Positions 1 to 8,675 are shown, counted from the first letter of the stretch. The stretch: DNA of 16,992 nt from Planctomycetaceae bacterium (GCA_005773145.1 SXHS01000136.1:1-16992), one strand, 5' to 3'. Notes: generated from the sequence alone by a model not told the origin. Numbers and translations are program-made.

Positions 1-1
1 A

Positions 2-484
2 CCAGTTCGTGTCCGTTTGACGCAGCCCGATCGTAGGGCACTGCGCCAGTGGGCCGGCGAGCAATTGCAATGGCTCCGCGAGCAGCGCCAGCAGGTTTCT
101 CCGGAATCGCTAGAGCAGCTCGCCGAGTCCTCGGCGCCCGGGACATGGGACCCGCTCTTATTTTTTTTGAAACTGGGAGCGGATGCGCCCCCCGATGGCC
201 TCAAGAATACCCACCTGCCCCGCGCTTTCCCCATGATCTGGACACGCTTGATGCGACTGGACCCGAAGACCTTTGGCATTCAACAGGCTCAAGTGGACCG
301 TCTCGCCGACCAATTGTCGGCACCTGCCCGCGAGAAGCTGCAAGCCGCACCGGACCTGGCGGGGCAATGGCAGTTGATTCGTCAGTGGCTGGAGGAGATG
401 TCGGGCCCATCGCGTCCGCATCGTCGTCCCTGGCTACAAGCGCCGCCCCCCAGGGGGCCACCCCCCAGTGGCCCAGAATTATAG
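2..484 (+). CDS. Hypothetical protein, 5' end probably outside the window
   Basis: The reading frame is open from base 2 to a stop ending at 484. A TTG at 17 could start a 155-residue protein, but no ribosome binding site precedes it and the frame continues to the window edge, so this is more likely the C-terminal part of a longer protein. The visible part is Trp/Leu/Gln-rich and predicted helical (for example DPLLFFLKLG and WQLIRQWLEEM). It ends in a proline-rich tail containing PPPRGPPP. I see no catalytic motif and do not recognise the family. The gene converges on sppA, and two palindromic repeats fill the 125 bases between the two stops. Codon use is like that of the neighbours, which supports real coding. 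Confidence 0.55.
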   Translation, partial: PVRVRLTQPDRRALRQWAGEQLQWLREQRQQVSPESLEQLAESSAPGTWDPLLFFLKLGADAPPDGLKNTHLPRAFPMIWTRLMRLDPKTFGIQQAQVDRLADQLSAPAREKLQAAPDLAGQWQLIRQWLEEMSGPSRPHRRPWLQAPPPRGPPPSGPEL

Positions 485-495
485 CCTGTCAGCCA

Positions 496-518
496 GTGGC
501 ATAGGCTTCTAGCCTGTG
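496..518 (-). repeat. Dispersed 23-base palindromic repeat, copy 1
   Basis: Read on the minus strand this begins CACAGGCT, has a 3-base loop and continues AGCCTATGCCAC. It matches the copy at 8854-8876 with one mismatch in 23 bases. The core is a short stem (AGGCT/AGCCT). It lies just past the stop of the first gene, so it could act as a transcription end hairpin. I recall similar CAGGCT-x-AGCCTGTGCCAC elements scattered between planctomycete genes; that is from memory, not from a search. Confidence 0.6.
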
Positions 519-553
519 TTGAATTTGTAGAACGCCGACATCGGCAAGTAATC

Positions 554-572
554 GGCAGGCAAGATGCCTGCC
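554..572. terminator. Perfect 8-bp hairpin between convergent genes
   Basis: GGCAGGCA, a 3-base loop AGA, then TGCCTGCC form a perfect inverted repeat. It lies between the stop of the plus-strand gene (484) and the stop of sppA on the minus strand (610), where a bidirectional terminator would be expected. There is no U-tract directly after it, so it may instead be a dispersed repeat of the same kind as the nearby 496-518 element. Both readings fit. Confidence 0.5.
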
Positions 573-609
573 GCCACATTTTCAGTGGCCATGCCCCATG
601 CGCGGCAGG

Positions 610-1713
610 TCAGCGTGCGGGTGGTGCGGTGTGCAAGAGCGACGGCAACGTGGTCAAGATGTAGTAGGCGCGGGGCACGTGCCATTCCAGGGCCATTCGT
701 TCCCAGGATTGGCTATGCGCTTGGGCGCCCGTCAAGGCATCGACCAGTGATGGAGTGCGTTCGTAGGAGACGACCCGTACGTCGTCTTTATCCAAGTTGG
801 CCATTTGGGCAACTCGCTCGATGGCGTCCTCGATGAAACCCAACTCGTCGACCAGTCCCAGTTCTTGGGCCTGAGTACCGGTAAAAATTTCTCCCGTGGC
901 CAGTTTGTCCAAGGCCTCGGGGTCCTGAGCCAACTTGGGGCGTCCCGCGCGTACGGTTTCTTTGAAACGCTCAAAGGATTGGTTCACCAGTTGCTGCAGA
1001 ATTTGCCGATCCTCGTCGGAGATGGGTTTGGTCATGCTCAGAAGCTGTTTACGCGGGTGGCTCGCGATGGAGTCATTCTTGATGTCGAGCCGCTGCAGCA
1101 TGCCGCTGAGGTCATAGTGGGGGATAATGACTCCGATCGAACCGGTCGTGGTTGTGGGCTCCGCGAAGATGGATTGCGACTGATTGCCTACGGACATGGC
1201 GATGTAGTAGCCGCCGCTGGCCGCCATGCTCCCCATGCTCACGACGAGCGGAACTTTTTTTTCGTCCCGCAGCTTGATGAGATGATGGTAGAGGTAGTCG
1301 GATCCCGTGATGGTACCCCCGGGGGACTCAATGCGCACGACGACGGCCTTTACTTTGTCATCGTCGCGCACTCGATCGATCTGATCTTTGACAAAGCCAT
1401 CTCCCTCCATGATCACGCCTGTGATGTCGATCACGGCGATTTTGTCGTCGGCGTCCTTGGACAGGGAGTGGTATTTCTCTTGGATGTTTCCGGTGACATC
1501 AAAATACTCGCGGTAAGTTGCCGCCATGCCCAAGATGATGGGGATGCAGAACAAGAATCCCATCCAGCCGACCCAGGAGACAAACCGTTGCCAGCGGCCC
1601 CCTGTGGGCTGCTGCACGATGATGGTTTGGGGTGGGGCTGCGGTGGCCGGAGCCGTGGCGGGTTCGGGTCGCAGCGGGGCACCCCCGGATGGCGGCAAGT
1701 TTTGCGAATTCAT
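610..1713 (-). CDS. sppA: Signal peptide peptidase SppA (S49 serine protease)
   Basis: A membrane-bound serine protease of family S49, which cuts leftover signal peptides and other membrane protein fragments. The 367-residue form has a short Pro/Ala-rich cytoplasmic N-terminus, one membrane segment at about 45-64, and a single S49 domain, i.e. the short bacterial type rather than the doubled E. coli type. The catalytic serine is Ser166 in SMAASGGYY. The general-base lysine is probably Lys222 in SHPRKQLLS, which lines up with Lys199 of the Bacillus enzyme. The ESPGG and TTTTGSIGVI blocks are also present. I chose the ATG at 1713 because AAAGG lies about 10 bases upstream. The frame extends to 1785, but that start lies inside the upstream aldolase gene. 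The 43-base gap to the aldolase stop suggests one transcript. The last 40 residues look unconserved. Confidence 0.93.
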   Translation of the reverse strand: MNSQNLPPSGGAPLRPEPATAPATAAPPQTIIVQQPTGGRWQRFVSWVGWMGFLFCIPIILGMAATYREYFDVTGNIQEKYHSLSKDADDKIAVIDITGVIMEGDGFVKDQIDRVRDDDKVKAVVVRIESPGGTITGSDYLYHHLIKLRDEKKVPLVVSMGSMAASGGYYIAMSVGNQSQSIFAEPTTTTGSIGVIIPHYDLSGMLQRLDIKNDSIASHPRKQLLSMTKPISDEDRQILQQLVNQSFERFKETVRAGRPKLAQDPEALDKLATGEIFTGTQAQELGLVDELGFIEDAIERVAQMANLDKDDVRVVSYERTPSLVDALTGAQAHSQSWERMALEWHVPRAYYILTTLPSLLHTAPPAR

Positions 1714-1756
1714 GACGATCGTACCTTTGGAGACCGAGTAGTCGGAACTATTTCCA

Positions 1757-2521
1757 TTAGTCGAGTCCTTCGAAGGCCACAGCATACTCAGGCAGTCCGG
1801 TTAGGAATGCGAGAAAGTCACCTCCGTAGTTGAGCAATCGGCCGCCTTGTGCGTGCCGCTGCTTGAGAATATCAGGGGACCCGGCCGGACATCCCCATTG
1901 TTTGCCGTGTTTCTTGCATGCCTTAGCGACGCGTTCAAAGGCTGCTTCGAGCGTCATGACTCCGGGTTTATGGTGGATTCGCAACCCGAGGTCCCCCGGT
2001 CCGACGAAAATGGCGTCGACGCCGGGCACGGCCGCGATGGCGTCGATATTTTCTACGGCCTCATGCGTTTCGATTTGCACGACAAGGAAGGTTTCAGCAT
2101 TGGCGTGTGCGGCATACTCATAAGGAGGAACCATCGCAAAATCAGCATCCAGGCCCGCTGCGTCCAATCCTCGATCGCCGAGAGGTGGGAACTTGATGGA
2201 GTCGACAAGAAACTTAGCCTTCTCGGCGGTATTGACATGGGGAATCATCAGGCCAGCGGCACCGTCTTCGAGGAAACGGTAGAGGCCTGTTTTTTCCAAT
2301 GTGGGGGGGCGTAGCATGATGTCAATGTCGCACAAATGCGAATAGGCCAAGATCGCCTGAATATCGCGACCATCGAAGTCCCGATGTTCCATATCGAGCC
2401 AAATGCAATCGAAACCGAAATGGGCGGCATGTTTAATGAAGGCCGGGATATAGTGTCCCAAACAGCACATCCGCACGGTTTGATTCTTGCGGAAGCGGGC
2501 CAACGCTTTGCTCTTTCTCAT
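1757..2521 (-). CDS. HpcH/HpaI-family aldolase
   Basis: A class II, metal-dependent aldolase of the HpcH/HpaI family, which splits or joins pyruvate-containing 2-keto acids. Length (254) matches the family. Residues match the HpcH active site closely: Asp43 and His46 in LDMEH (catalytic base), Arg71 in MLRPP (pyruvate binding), and metal ligands Glu151 in VQIETH and Asp177 in VGPGDL. The loop PPLGDRG at 112-118 is also typical. The exact substrate cannot be read from sequence; candidates are 4-hydroxy-2-oxoheptanedioate-like or sugar-acid-derived keto acids. AAGGA lies 11 bases before the ATG. It is the first gene of a likely two-gene unit with sppA, and it is divergent from a sugar isomerase-like gene. 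That pairing hints at carbohydrate breakdown, but this is inference. Confidence 0.92.
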   Translation of the reverse strand: MRKSKALARFRKNQTVRMCCLGHYIPAFIKHAAHFGFDCIWLDMEHRDFDGRDIQAILAYSHLCDIDIMLRPPTLEKTGLYRFLEDGAAGLMIPHVNTAEKAKFLVDSIKFPPLGDRGLDAAGLDADFAMVPPYEYAAHANAETFLVVQIETHEAVENIDAIAAVPGVDAIFVGPGDLGLRIHHKPGVMTLEAAFERVAKACKKHGKQWGCPAGSPDILKQRHAQGGRLLNYGGDFLAFLTGLPEYAVAFEGLD

Positions 2522-2707
2522 TTCCAGTGATTTCCTTGAAAATTCTCGAAGATCAGACAGCTGATGAAGTCCAGCGGGAAGCTTATCGGATCAAGCCGCC
2601 GGTTTCCAGCAGGTGTTGCCACACGCCCACCTGAGGCGTTAAGCTGACGGGGTCTGCGGTCGGTGGATTCATGGGTCCCAATTCAGCGTTTTTTCGGGAT
2701 CCGAGCT

Positions 2708-2716
2708 AAGGAGGGG
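2708..2716 (+). promoter_or_regulatory. Strong Shine-Dalgarno site of the isomerase gene
   Basis: AAGGAGGGG ends 7 bases before the GTG at 2724. This is the strongest ribosome binding site in the window and decides the GTG start. The 202-base region 2522-2723 between the divergent aldolase and isomerase genes must hold both promoters. I could not identify convincing -35/-10 pairs. A small hairpin (ACGCC, 7-base loop, GGCGT) lies at 2623-2639. Confidence 0.85.
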
Positions 2717-2723
2717 TAATTTC

Positions 2724-3473
2724 GTGTTTGTCGCGGCTTCGACCGATTGCTTTCCCGATCTGCCCTTGATGGATGCTATCGAGCGGTTGGTGGACCTGGA
2801 GTACTCCAACGTTGTGATTGCGGTCCGCGAGTCGGGCTGCCAGATCCGGCCTTCCGAGGTGGCACAGGACGTCGAGAAGGCGGCCAGCTTTTGCTGTAAT
2901 ACGCACCGACTCAATATCTTGGGGTACACACTCGAAATCGAGGCCACGGGCGAGGAGTACCTGCGGCAATTCACCGCCTGTTGCCGATTGGCGAAGGCCA
3001 CCAAGGTCGTGCAATTGACGATCCCTTCCGCCGAGCTGGGCACCCCCTTCAATGAGGAGGTCGAAGATCTGCGGAAGCGGGTCCAAATCGCCAGTCTGGA
3101 AGGCGTGTTGGTCGGCATTAAGACGGAAACCGGTCGTCTATCGGAGGATTCCGGTACGGTGGGCGTGTTGTGCGACAACGTCAAGGGGCTCGGCGTTACC
3201 TTGGATCCCAGTCACTTCGTCTGGGGACGGCCGACCATGCGGAATTACGAGCCGATCCTCAAGTACGTGAACCACGTGCAGTTGCGTGATTCCAACAAGG
3301 ATCATTTACAGGTTCGTATTGGTCAGGGATGTGTGGAGTTCGGCAAGTTGGTCACCCAACTGCAGCGGTTTGATTATCGCCGCGTGTTGGAGGTGAACCT
3401 GACGCCGGCGGAAGGCATCGACCATAGCAGCGAAATGCGCAAAATGCGGTTGCTGTTGGAAAGTTTGCTCTGA
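2724..3473 (+). CDS. Sugar phosphate isomerase/epimerase-like TIM-barrel protein
   Basis: A protein of the xylose-isomerase-like TIM-barrel superfamily (AP endonuclease 2 fold), 249 residues, starting at a GTG behind AAGGAGGGG. Members use a divalent metal to isomerise or epimerise sugars and sugar derivatives. Likely metal-site residues are Glu135 in IKTETG, Asp161 and His164 in LDPSHFVWG, His184 in NHVQLRD, and Glu223 in VLEVNL. The IGQGCVEF strand near 199-206 resembles the conserved GxGxvdf turn. There is no signal peptide, so it is probably cytoplasmic. Planctomycetes carry many such paralogues, and the substrate cannot be assigned. It is divergent from the HpcH-type aldolase, and shared regulation is possible. 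Its stop is 44 bases from the convergent rhomboid gene, with no clear terminator between them. Confidence 0.88.
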   Translation: MFVAASTDCFPDLPLMDAIERLVDLEYSNVVIAVRESGCQIRPSEVAQDVEKAASFCCNTHRLNILGYTLEIEATGEEYLRQFTACCRLAKATKVVQLTIPSAELGTPFNEEVEDLRKRVQIASLEGVLVGIKTETGRLSEDSGTVGVLCDNVKGLGVTLDPSHFVWGRPTMRNYEPILKYVNHVQLRDSNKDHLQVRIGQGCVEFGKLVTQLQRFDYRRVLEVNLTPAEGIDHSSEMRKMRLLLESLL

Positions 3474-3517
3474 CGGCAGACGGCGGACGACAATGGGGCG
3501 CATGGATCCGCGAACGC

Positions 3518-4405
3518 TTACATGCCGCGGCGTTCGCGCAATCGACGGCTGTAGTCTTCGAGAATCCGCCGTTCGCTTCGAGTCAGGCTCCCTTCGCCTT
3601 CTCGGTGTAACTTGTCCAGGATCGCATCCACGAGTCCATCTTCGTGATGATGGTCCTCGTCTGGATGCCGCACGCGTAGGCGGGGATTGCTCCGCGCGGC
3701 CGATCGGCCGAAGCGGCGCTGCACAAAATCGATCAGGCGGGCGGGCAAGAGTGCTCCCAGGTCCCACCGATATTTGTAAAACAGCAGTCCATATGCGGCT
3801 CCCGTCAGGTGGACACTATAAGCTACCCCCCCTGCCCCGCGGCCGGTGGCACCCATCAGGTCGCTGCCGACGATAAAAATCCCGCAGAGCCACGCGGGCA
3901 CCGGGATAAAGAAATTGATATACAACGTGCGGCGTGGGAAGTGGGCCACGAATAAAATAATCGTCGCTGTGACGGCCCCCGAGGCGCCAATTAGTTTAGC
4001 GGCGCCGGCCGGCCCTGGCAGGGGCGCAAAAGTCTCCGCTGCCACCCAGAATACCGATCCCACCACCAGTGCCGTCATGTACATCCTGAGAAACGCCCGC
4101 GGCCCGTAGATGGCCTCGATCTCTCGTCCGAAAAAAAGCAGGCCCAGCATATTGAACAGGATATGCATGATGGTCGACGGATCGTGGGCGAAGCCATACG
4201 TCACGAATCGCCACCACAGCCACGGCTGTTGCAACTGCCCCGAACGCGTGCTGAGTAGGTCCGACAACTGGCCCTGAACCAGCATGTCGGCCACGTAGAT
4301 CACGACATTGGCGAGAATGAGCTGCCCGACCGTGGATTTCGGCAGTGCCAGCGACCCGGATCGCGTTTCCTCGTCCCGGTAGTAGTCGCGGTCGTAGATG
4401 CCCAT
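3518..4405 (-). CDS. Rhomboid-family intramembrane serine protease
   Basis: A polytopic membrane protease that cuts transmembrane segments of client proteins within the lipid bilayer. In the 295-residue form, Ser142 in GASG and His199 in VHLTGAAYG form the catalytic dyad, and HILFN (His81, Asn85) is the conserved helix-2 HxxxN motif. About six membrane segments lie between 25 and 215. The C-terminal cytoplasmic tail has a His/Asp-rich stretch and then a helical block (DAILDKLHREG...SLTRSE), which I recall from other rhomboids of this phylum. I chose the ATG at 4405 because MGIYDRDYYRDE is the usual planctomycete start. The frame extends to 4486, but that part looks unconserved. No good ribosome binding site precedes 4405. 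The upstream 508-residue gene ends 134 bases away on the same strand. Confidence 0.93.
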   Translation of the reverse strand: MGIYDRDYYRDEETRSGSLALPKSTVGQLILANVVIYVADMLVQGQLSDLLSTRSGQLQQPWLWWRFVTYGFAHDPSTIMHILFNMLGLLFFGREIEAIYGPRAFLRMYMTALVVGSVFWVAAETFAPLPGPAGAAKLIGASGAVTATIILFVAHFPRRTLYINFFIPVPAWLCGIFIVGSDLMGATGRGAGGVAYSVHLTGAAYGLLFYKYRWDLGALLPARLIDFVQRRFGRSAARSNPRLRVRHPDEDHHHEDGLVDAILDKLHREGEGSLTRSERRILEDYSRRLRERRGM

Positions 4406-4539
4406 CTGTAATGATTCCGATCCCGCCCGAGGGGCATGCCCCAGGGCTGCCAGCGTACGGTCGCCGACCAACACAGGAGCGGTCACGGTATCTTACGGGG
4501 GCGGCAAACGGGCCCCAAGGGGGCTGAGTCCCGGCGATT

Positions 4540-6066
4540 TTACAGAGCTTGCAATTTCACTTGCTCGTGCAGCCGGTTATTTTCCTGGAAGAGGCGGCTC
4601 AACTCTTTCCGCAAACCGTTCCAATGCGTCTCAAGTTGCTGGCGGTATTTAGTGAGCCGCTCCAATTCAGTTGCGAACTGAGCCATGTCTTGATTGAGTT
4701 CGACTTTTTCACGGGTGCGGGCGGCGATCTGTGCCTCGGCCTTCGTCAAGGTTGCATTGATGGCTTCCGTATCGCGGTTGACGACGCTCATGTGGTCCCG
4801 CAAATGGTCGAAGGCCAGCTGGAGATTATGCAACTGCTGGTCATAATCTCGCAGCGCCCGGACATACACGGGCCCGCGCGAAGTGGCCTCGGCTTTGCCC
4901 CCTTGAATCAGCTGCTGGGCCGTGGCGTTGTCGAAGAGGGCGATGTCACCTTTTTCGAAGGAGACGGGGCCGCCATGGCGCAGGTGGGCGACTTGTGCCC
5001 GTCCGGTGGCATCGAAATTGGTCTCCGCACCCGCCACCGACTCGTCCACATCCACGTCCACCGTGTAGGCATCCAGAAATTTTACTTCTAAGTAGGTGCG
5101 TTCCGGCAAGTCGGTCGGGCGGGCAGGTGTGCGATCTCGCGCGTACTCCTCAATCAATTGATCGTAGGCCGGATCGGTCAGGCTGGGGAACGCGTTGCGG
5201 GGAAACAGCAGTCTAAGCTGTTCGGCCGACACGCCTTCAAATGGTTCGTAGCCGTCCAAGGGCGATGTCTCGTAGAATACCCACGTCATGTGACGCTCGG
5301 TGATTTGCGACAAATCCGCGTCGTTCAACGCTAACATGGGCTGCTTCCCCGTTGGCGTGAGGGACACCGAACCATCGGCTACCGCCGACGCGCGGAACTC
5401 GCCCACGTATTGGGCCGGCAAGCGGCACATGCCCTTTGTGTCGCGTTGTGCCAGATCGGATCCCTGCATCAGAATGTCCAACCGGGCCTTGTCCAGACTC
5501 GCCACCGGTCCCTCGAGAAACAGATAGCCCACGACATTCTCACTGATGCCGTGCGGTACCACCGCCGGTGCCGTCGCGGGTGCCTGAGGATCAGCCGGTG
5601 GCACCGGCTGATCGGGACTGCCTTCGCCAGCGGCGCCGAGGGTGATGCAGGCCTGGTCTCCCCAGCCGGTTGTGTCCATGACCAGTGTCTGGGTTTGGGC
5701 TTCAACACTCCGCAGAGACAAGTTTCGCCAGACACGTCCCCGATCGACGAGGACTCGGCCCAAGTGTCCCAAGACCTGTGGAATACCCTCCTCCGTGACG
5801 CCGGGCTCTTGCGAAATACCAGTGCGAGTCTGCTGCAGTTTTCGCGTGGTTTCGTTAAGCCGCTGCGTCAGGTCCTCAAATTCACCGCGCCATCGCACTT
5901 GTGTCTTGACCGCAGCGGCCGCCAGGAACATCACGACGCAGGTCATGATGGTGACGCCGGCCAACAACAGAATGTGGGGAATCGGCCACGCCTTATAGCT
6001 CAGATACCCGGCTACCAGGAGCAAGATGAAGATTAGGCTGAAGATGACTATCGCCACAGTGCCCAT
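4540..6066 (-). CDS. Conserved-looking membrane protein with coiled coil, unknown function
   Basis: A 508-residue protein I do not recognise. Two membrane segments lie at about 5-24 and 31-52, so most of the chain is on one side of the membrane. Residues 58-80 form a short coiled coil. The middle (about 95-400) looks like a folded region of beta and helix with a Pro/Ala-rich linker near 155-170 (PVPPADPQAPATAPA). The last 100 residues (about 408-505) form a long heptad-like coiled coil ending in LFQENNRLHEQVKL. There are no enzyme motifs and no cysteine clusters. Such a layout suits a membrane-anchored scaffold, but that is inference. AAGAGA precedes the ATG at 6066. The rhomboid gene follows on the same strand, and a shared transcript is possible but not shown. 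Confidence 0.85.
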   Translation of the reverse strand: MGTVAIVIFSLIFILLLVAGYLSYKAWPIPHILLLAGVTIMTCVVMFLAAAAVKTQVRWRGEFEDLTQRLNETTRKLQQTRTGISQEPGVTEEGIPQVLGHLGRVLVDRGRVWRNLSLRSVEAQTQTLVMDTTGWGDQACITLGAAGEGSPDQPVPPADPQAPATAPAVVPHGISENVVGYLFLEGPVASLDKARLDILMQGSDLAQRDTKGMCRLPAQYVGEFRASAVADGSVSLTPTGKQPMLALNDADLSQITERHMTWVFYETSPLDGYEPFEGVSAEQLRLLFPRNAFPSLTDPAYDQLIEEYARDRTPARPTDLPERTYLEVKFLDAYTVDVDVDESVAGAETNFDATGRAQVAHLRHGGPVSFEKGDIALFDNATAQQLIQGGKAEATSRGPVYVRALRDYDQQLHNLQLAFDHLRDHMSVVNRDTEAINATLTKAEAQIAARTREKVELNQDMAQFATELERLTKYRQQLETHWNGLRKELSRLFQENNRLHEQVKLQAL

Positions 6067-6566
6067 GAAGATCTCTTGCGCTGGCGGTACGGGTCGACAT
6101 GATGACGCACAACAGGCCCGATCGCCGTCTCCCTTGGCGCAATCCGAAGCCCAATCCGAAGCAGGAACTCCCTATATTTCATGCTAACCTGGGCCAATTC
6201 CAACGTCAACGATTTGTGCCGTCTTCCTGGCCTGGGATGGGCAAAATCCGCGTCCGACGCCTGCGTGGTGGCCCGCATGAGCCTCACGATGGCCCTGCGG
6301 GACCAAGCAACCGCTACGTTCGGTACGATCGGCCTTTGTGGTTGGGCCTTCACACGGCTGTGGGGACGATTCCCGCCGTAACCCGATGCGTCAGCTCCAC
6401 TCAATCATCTTCGATCATCTGATCTGGCTCCCTCACCCTTGCGGGGAGGGTTGGGGTGGGGGTTGTATTCTCAAGACGTACCGCGATAAAGAACACGGTG
6501 AATTTGCGCGAGAACCGGGTAACAATCCGACGGAGGTCGATGACCTCTAGACCTTTGCAGACACGC
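6067..6566. other. 500-base gap between two minus-strand genes
   Basis: No convincing gene is seen. A minus-strand frame (6048-6404) and a plus-strand frame (6099-6422) are open, but both have unlikely protein composition, no ribosome binding site and no recognisable domain. The stretch holds a 12-base-period double repeat (CAATCCGAAGC at 6140-6150 and 6152-6162) and a G/C palindrome at 6430-6450. Promoters for the 508-residue gene are expected in its left part. Confidence 0.6.
6430..6450. repeat. C-rich/G-rich palindromic element
   Basis: CCCTCACCC, loop TTGC, then GGGGAGGG, continuing as TTGGGGTGGGGG to 6462. The arms pair apart from one unmatched base. The element resembles the dispersed CCCTCACCC...GGGAGAGGGTTGGGGTGAGGG repeats seen in many bacterial genomes. 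It lies about 115 bases past the stop of the minus-strand gene ending at 6567, where a termination role is possible. Confidence 0.5.
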
Positions 6567-8675
6567 CTACTTCAAGATTTGGAACAGGTTGTTGTATTGG
6601 TCCGTCCAGAGGGGAACCTGTGCCACCACCTGCCCCAACTCTCCTTGGGCCGCGGCCTGCAGAGGCGCCTGCGCCAAGAACTCACGGTTCTTGGTCGCAA
6701 TCCACCAATCGGAGGCGGACCGATAGCGCGATGAGTCCGCGCCGATGACGATGCGCAAATGATCGAGTTGATGGTGTTCGCAGAGTCGATCCAGCACCGG
6801 GCCCATATCGAGGTGGTGATTGCTGATATTGATAGCGAGCACCCCATCTGGCCGCAGATGACGCAGGTAGAGCGAGATCGCCTCATCGGTTACCAAGTGA
6901 GTCGGAATCGCATCGCCACTAAAAGCATCCATCACGACCAGATCGAAATGGTGCGACTGTCCTTGTTGAAGTTCTTGCTCCAGCGACAGCCTCGCGTCCC
7001 CCAATACGACATCCGTTTTCGCCGGGCAGTCCTGCAGGAAAGTGAAATACTCATTGGCCAATCGACAGACTTCTGGGTTGATTTCGTAGAACCGATAGTA
7101 GTCACCAGCGTTTCCGTAAGCCGCCAGGGCACCGACTCCCAACCCCACGACACCGACCCGTAGCGGACCGGTGCGCGGCATGTTTCGCAGCGTGATGCCG
7201 ATGCCACTCTGCTCATCGAAGTACATCGTGGGCTGCCGCCGTTTCTCAGGCAGTGCGAATTGAAAACCGTGCGCGATGCGACCTACGATCAAGAACCGAC
7301 CCTGTCGTTCGGGGTCCTGTTCAGCCGCGGCCTCCACTTGCAAGACACCATAAAAATTTCTCGTGGCAGCGACCGATGCCTGCTGGAAGCCCGTTGCCTG
7401 GGCGCGAACGACCAGCAACAGGCCGACAAACAGCGTGCCCAATATGCCTGCTCTCCACTGTCGGTGCGCGGGCAGCCACGAGGTCGCCAGCGACTTCCAG
7501 CCGACATGGGCAGCCAATAGGTATGCGGCCAATATGCCGAGGTTCATTTCAAGGTAGTTGTCGAAAATCATGGGGCAGACCAATGCCACCAAGATGCCTC
7601 CCACCGCGCCACCCCCCGCGCAAAACAGATAGAACATCGTCAAATGGTTCGTGCTCGGCTTGCGCCGCACCAGCTCGCCGTGACAGATCATGCAAATGCT
7701 GAATAGCGCCAGCATGTAGGCACCAATCTCAATCAACAGACTGGGGTACCAACCACTGAGCGTCATCCCGCTCAGCGCGACAAGACTGCCCAATCCCAAG
7801 CAGGCGAACCACTGCGGCTGATACCAGCTCTCCCGATCAAAACAGATGATGAAGGACAGAAGATAAAGACTGAGGGGTGCGATCCAGAGAAAGGGAATGA
7901 CCGCAACATCCTGGCAGACATGGTTGGTCGTGCCCAGCAACATCAACGATGCCAATCCGGATAACAGCAACCATGAGAGACGCATCGATATGCTGGGGCT
8001 CGCTTCCGGAGCGCAGTCCTGGGGGGCACTCCCCACGGTCGCCTCGCCGGATTTCTTTGGCGTGCGCCATGAGCCTTGCCATAAGAGCCACGCACACACG
8101 CTGCAGAGCACAGCAAAAATTGTAAACACGATCGACCATAAACTCGCTTGTGCGCAAGTCGGCAAGGATGGCTCAACCACGAAGGGATACGTGATCAGGG
8201 CCGCCAACGATCCCACATTCGACAAAGCATACAGGCGATAGGGGGAACGACCCGTGGTCAGGCGGCTAAACCAGGCTTGTACCAACGGACCCGTGGACGA
8301 CAAAAGAAAATATGGGAGCCCCACCGTACTTGTCAGCAGGGCCAAAATGCGCCACGTTGGCTGCTCGCCCCCCACGGTTTTCCACGCGCTGTCAGGAATA
8401 ATCGGCAGCGACACCAAACCAATGGCCAGCAGCAGCATGTGCAGAGCGGCCTGCCAAAAGGGCCGTAGCCGAGACAGGGCATGGGCGTACGCATAGCCGG
8501 CGAATAACGTCACCTGAAAGAATAACATGCAGGTGGTCCATACGGCCGGACTGCCTCCGAACCAAGGAAGTATCGTCTTGCTAATGATCGGCTGTACCTG
8601 GAATACCAGGAAGGCGCTCACCAAAATCGTGACCGCATAACACCAAACCAACAGTCCCATTCGTTCGTTTCGCAT
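6567..8675 (-). CDS. Fused multi-membrane / spermidine synthase-like protein
   Basis: A 702-residue protein of the type usually labelled 'fused MFS/spermidine synthase'. The N-terminal half (about 8-425) has 10-12 hydrophobic segments, including VFQVQPIISKTILPWFGG near 24-41, a hallmark of this family. The C-terminal half (about 440-702) is a Rossmann-type spermidine-synthase-like domain: GLGVGALAAYG at 511-521, Glu531 in YEINPE, GDAR at 559-562, DAFSGDAIP at 583-591, and a WTDQYNNL end. The usual aminopropyltransferase signature (GGGDG and DSTDP) is not kept, so polyamine synthesis is doubtful. The real reaction is unknown. I chose the ATG at 8675 because GGAAGGA ends 7 bases upstream. The frame runs to 8774 without support. 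It appears to be a single-gene unit. Confidence 0.88.
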   Translation of the reverse strand: MRNERMGLLVWCYAVTILVSAFLVFQVQPIISKTILPWFGGSPAVWTTCMLFFQVTLFAGYAYAHALSRLRPFWQAALHMLLLAIGLVSLPIIPDSAWKTVGGEQPTWRILALLTSTVGLPYFLLSSTGPLVQAWFSRLTTGRSPYRLYALSNVGSLAALITYPFVVEPSLPTCAQASLWSIVFTIFAVLCSVCAWLLWQGSWRTPKKSGEATVGSAPQDCAPEASPSISMRLSWLLLSGLASLMLLGTTNHVCQDVAVIPFLWIAPLSLYLLSFIICFDRESWYQPQWFACLGLGSLVALSGMTLSGWYPSLLIEIGAYMLALFSICMICHGELVRRKPSTNHLTMFYLFCAGGGAVGGILVALVCPMIFDNYLEMNLGILAAYLLAAHVGWKSLATSWLPAHRQWRAGILGTLFVGLLLVVRAQATGFQQASVAATRNFYGVLQVEAAAEQDPERQGRFLIVGRIAHGFQFALPEKRRQPTMYFDEQSGIGITLRNMPRTGPLRVGVVGLGVGALAAYGNAGDYYRFYEINPEVCRLANEYFTFLQDCPAKTDVVLGDARLSLEQELQQGQSHHFDLVVMDAFSGDAIPTHLVTDEAISLYLRHLRPDGVLAINISNHHLDMGPVLDRLCEHHQLDHLRIVIGADSSRYRSASDWWIATKNREFLAQAPLQAAAQGELGQVVAQVPLWTDQYNNLFQILK

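Noticed and set aside
1714..1785. Longer N-terminus for SppA (24 extra residues)
   Set aside because: It would start inside the upstream aldolase gene. An AAAGG site fits the ATG at 1713.
805..1833. 342-codon plus-strand frame opposite sppA
   Set aside because: It is Gly/His/Asp-rich as expected for a shadow, has no ribosome binding site and no domain. The S49 protease on the other strand is clear.
6048..6404. 118-codon minus-strand ORF in the 500-base gap
   Set aside because: It overlaps the start of the 508-residue gene, lacks a ribosome binding site, and has an Arg/Pro/His-rich composition without a domain.
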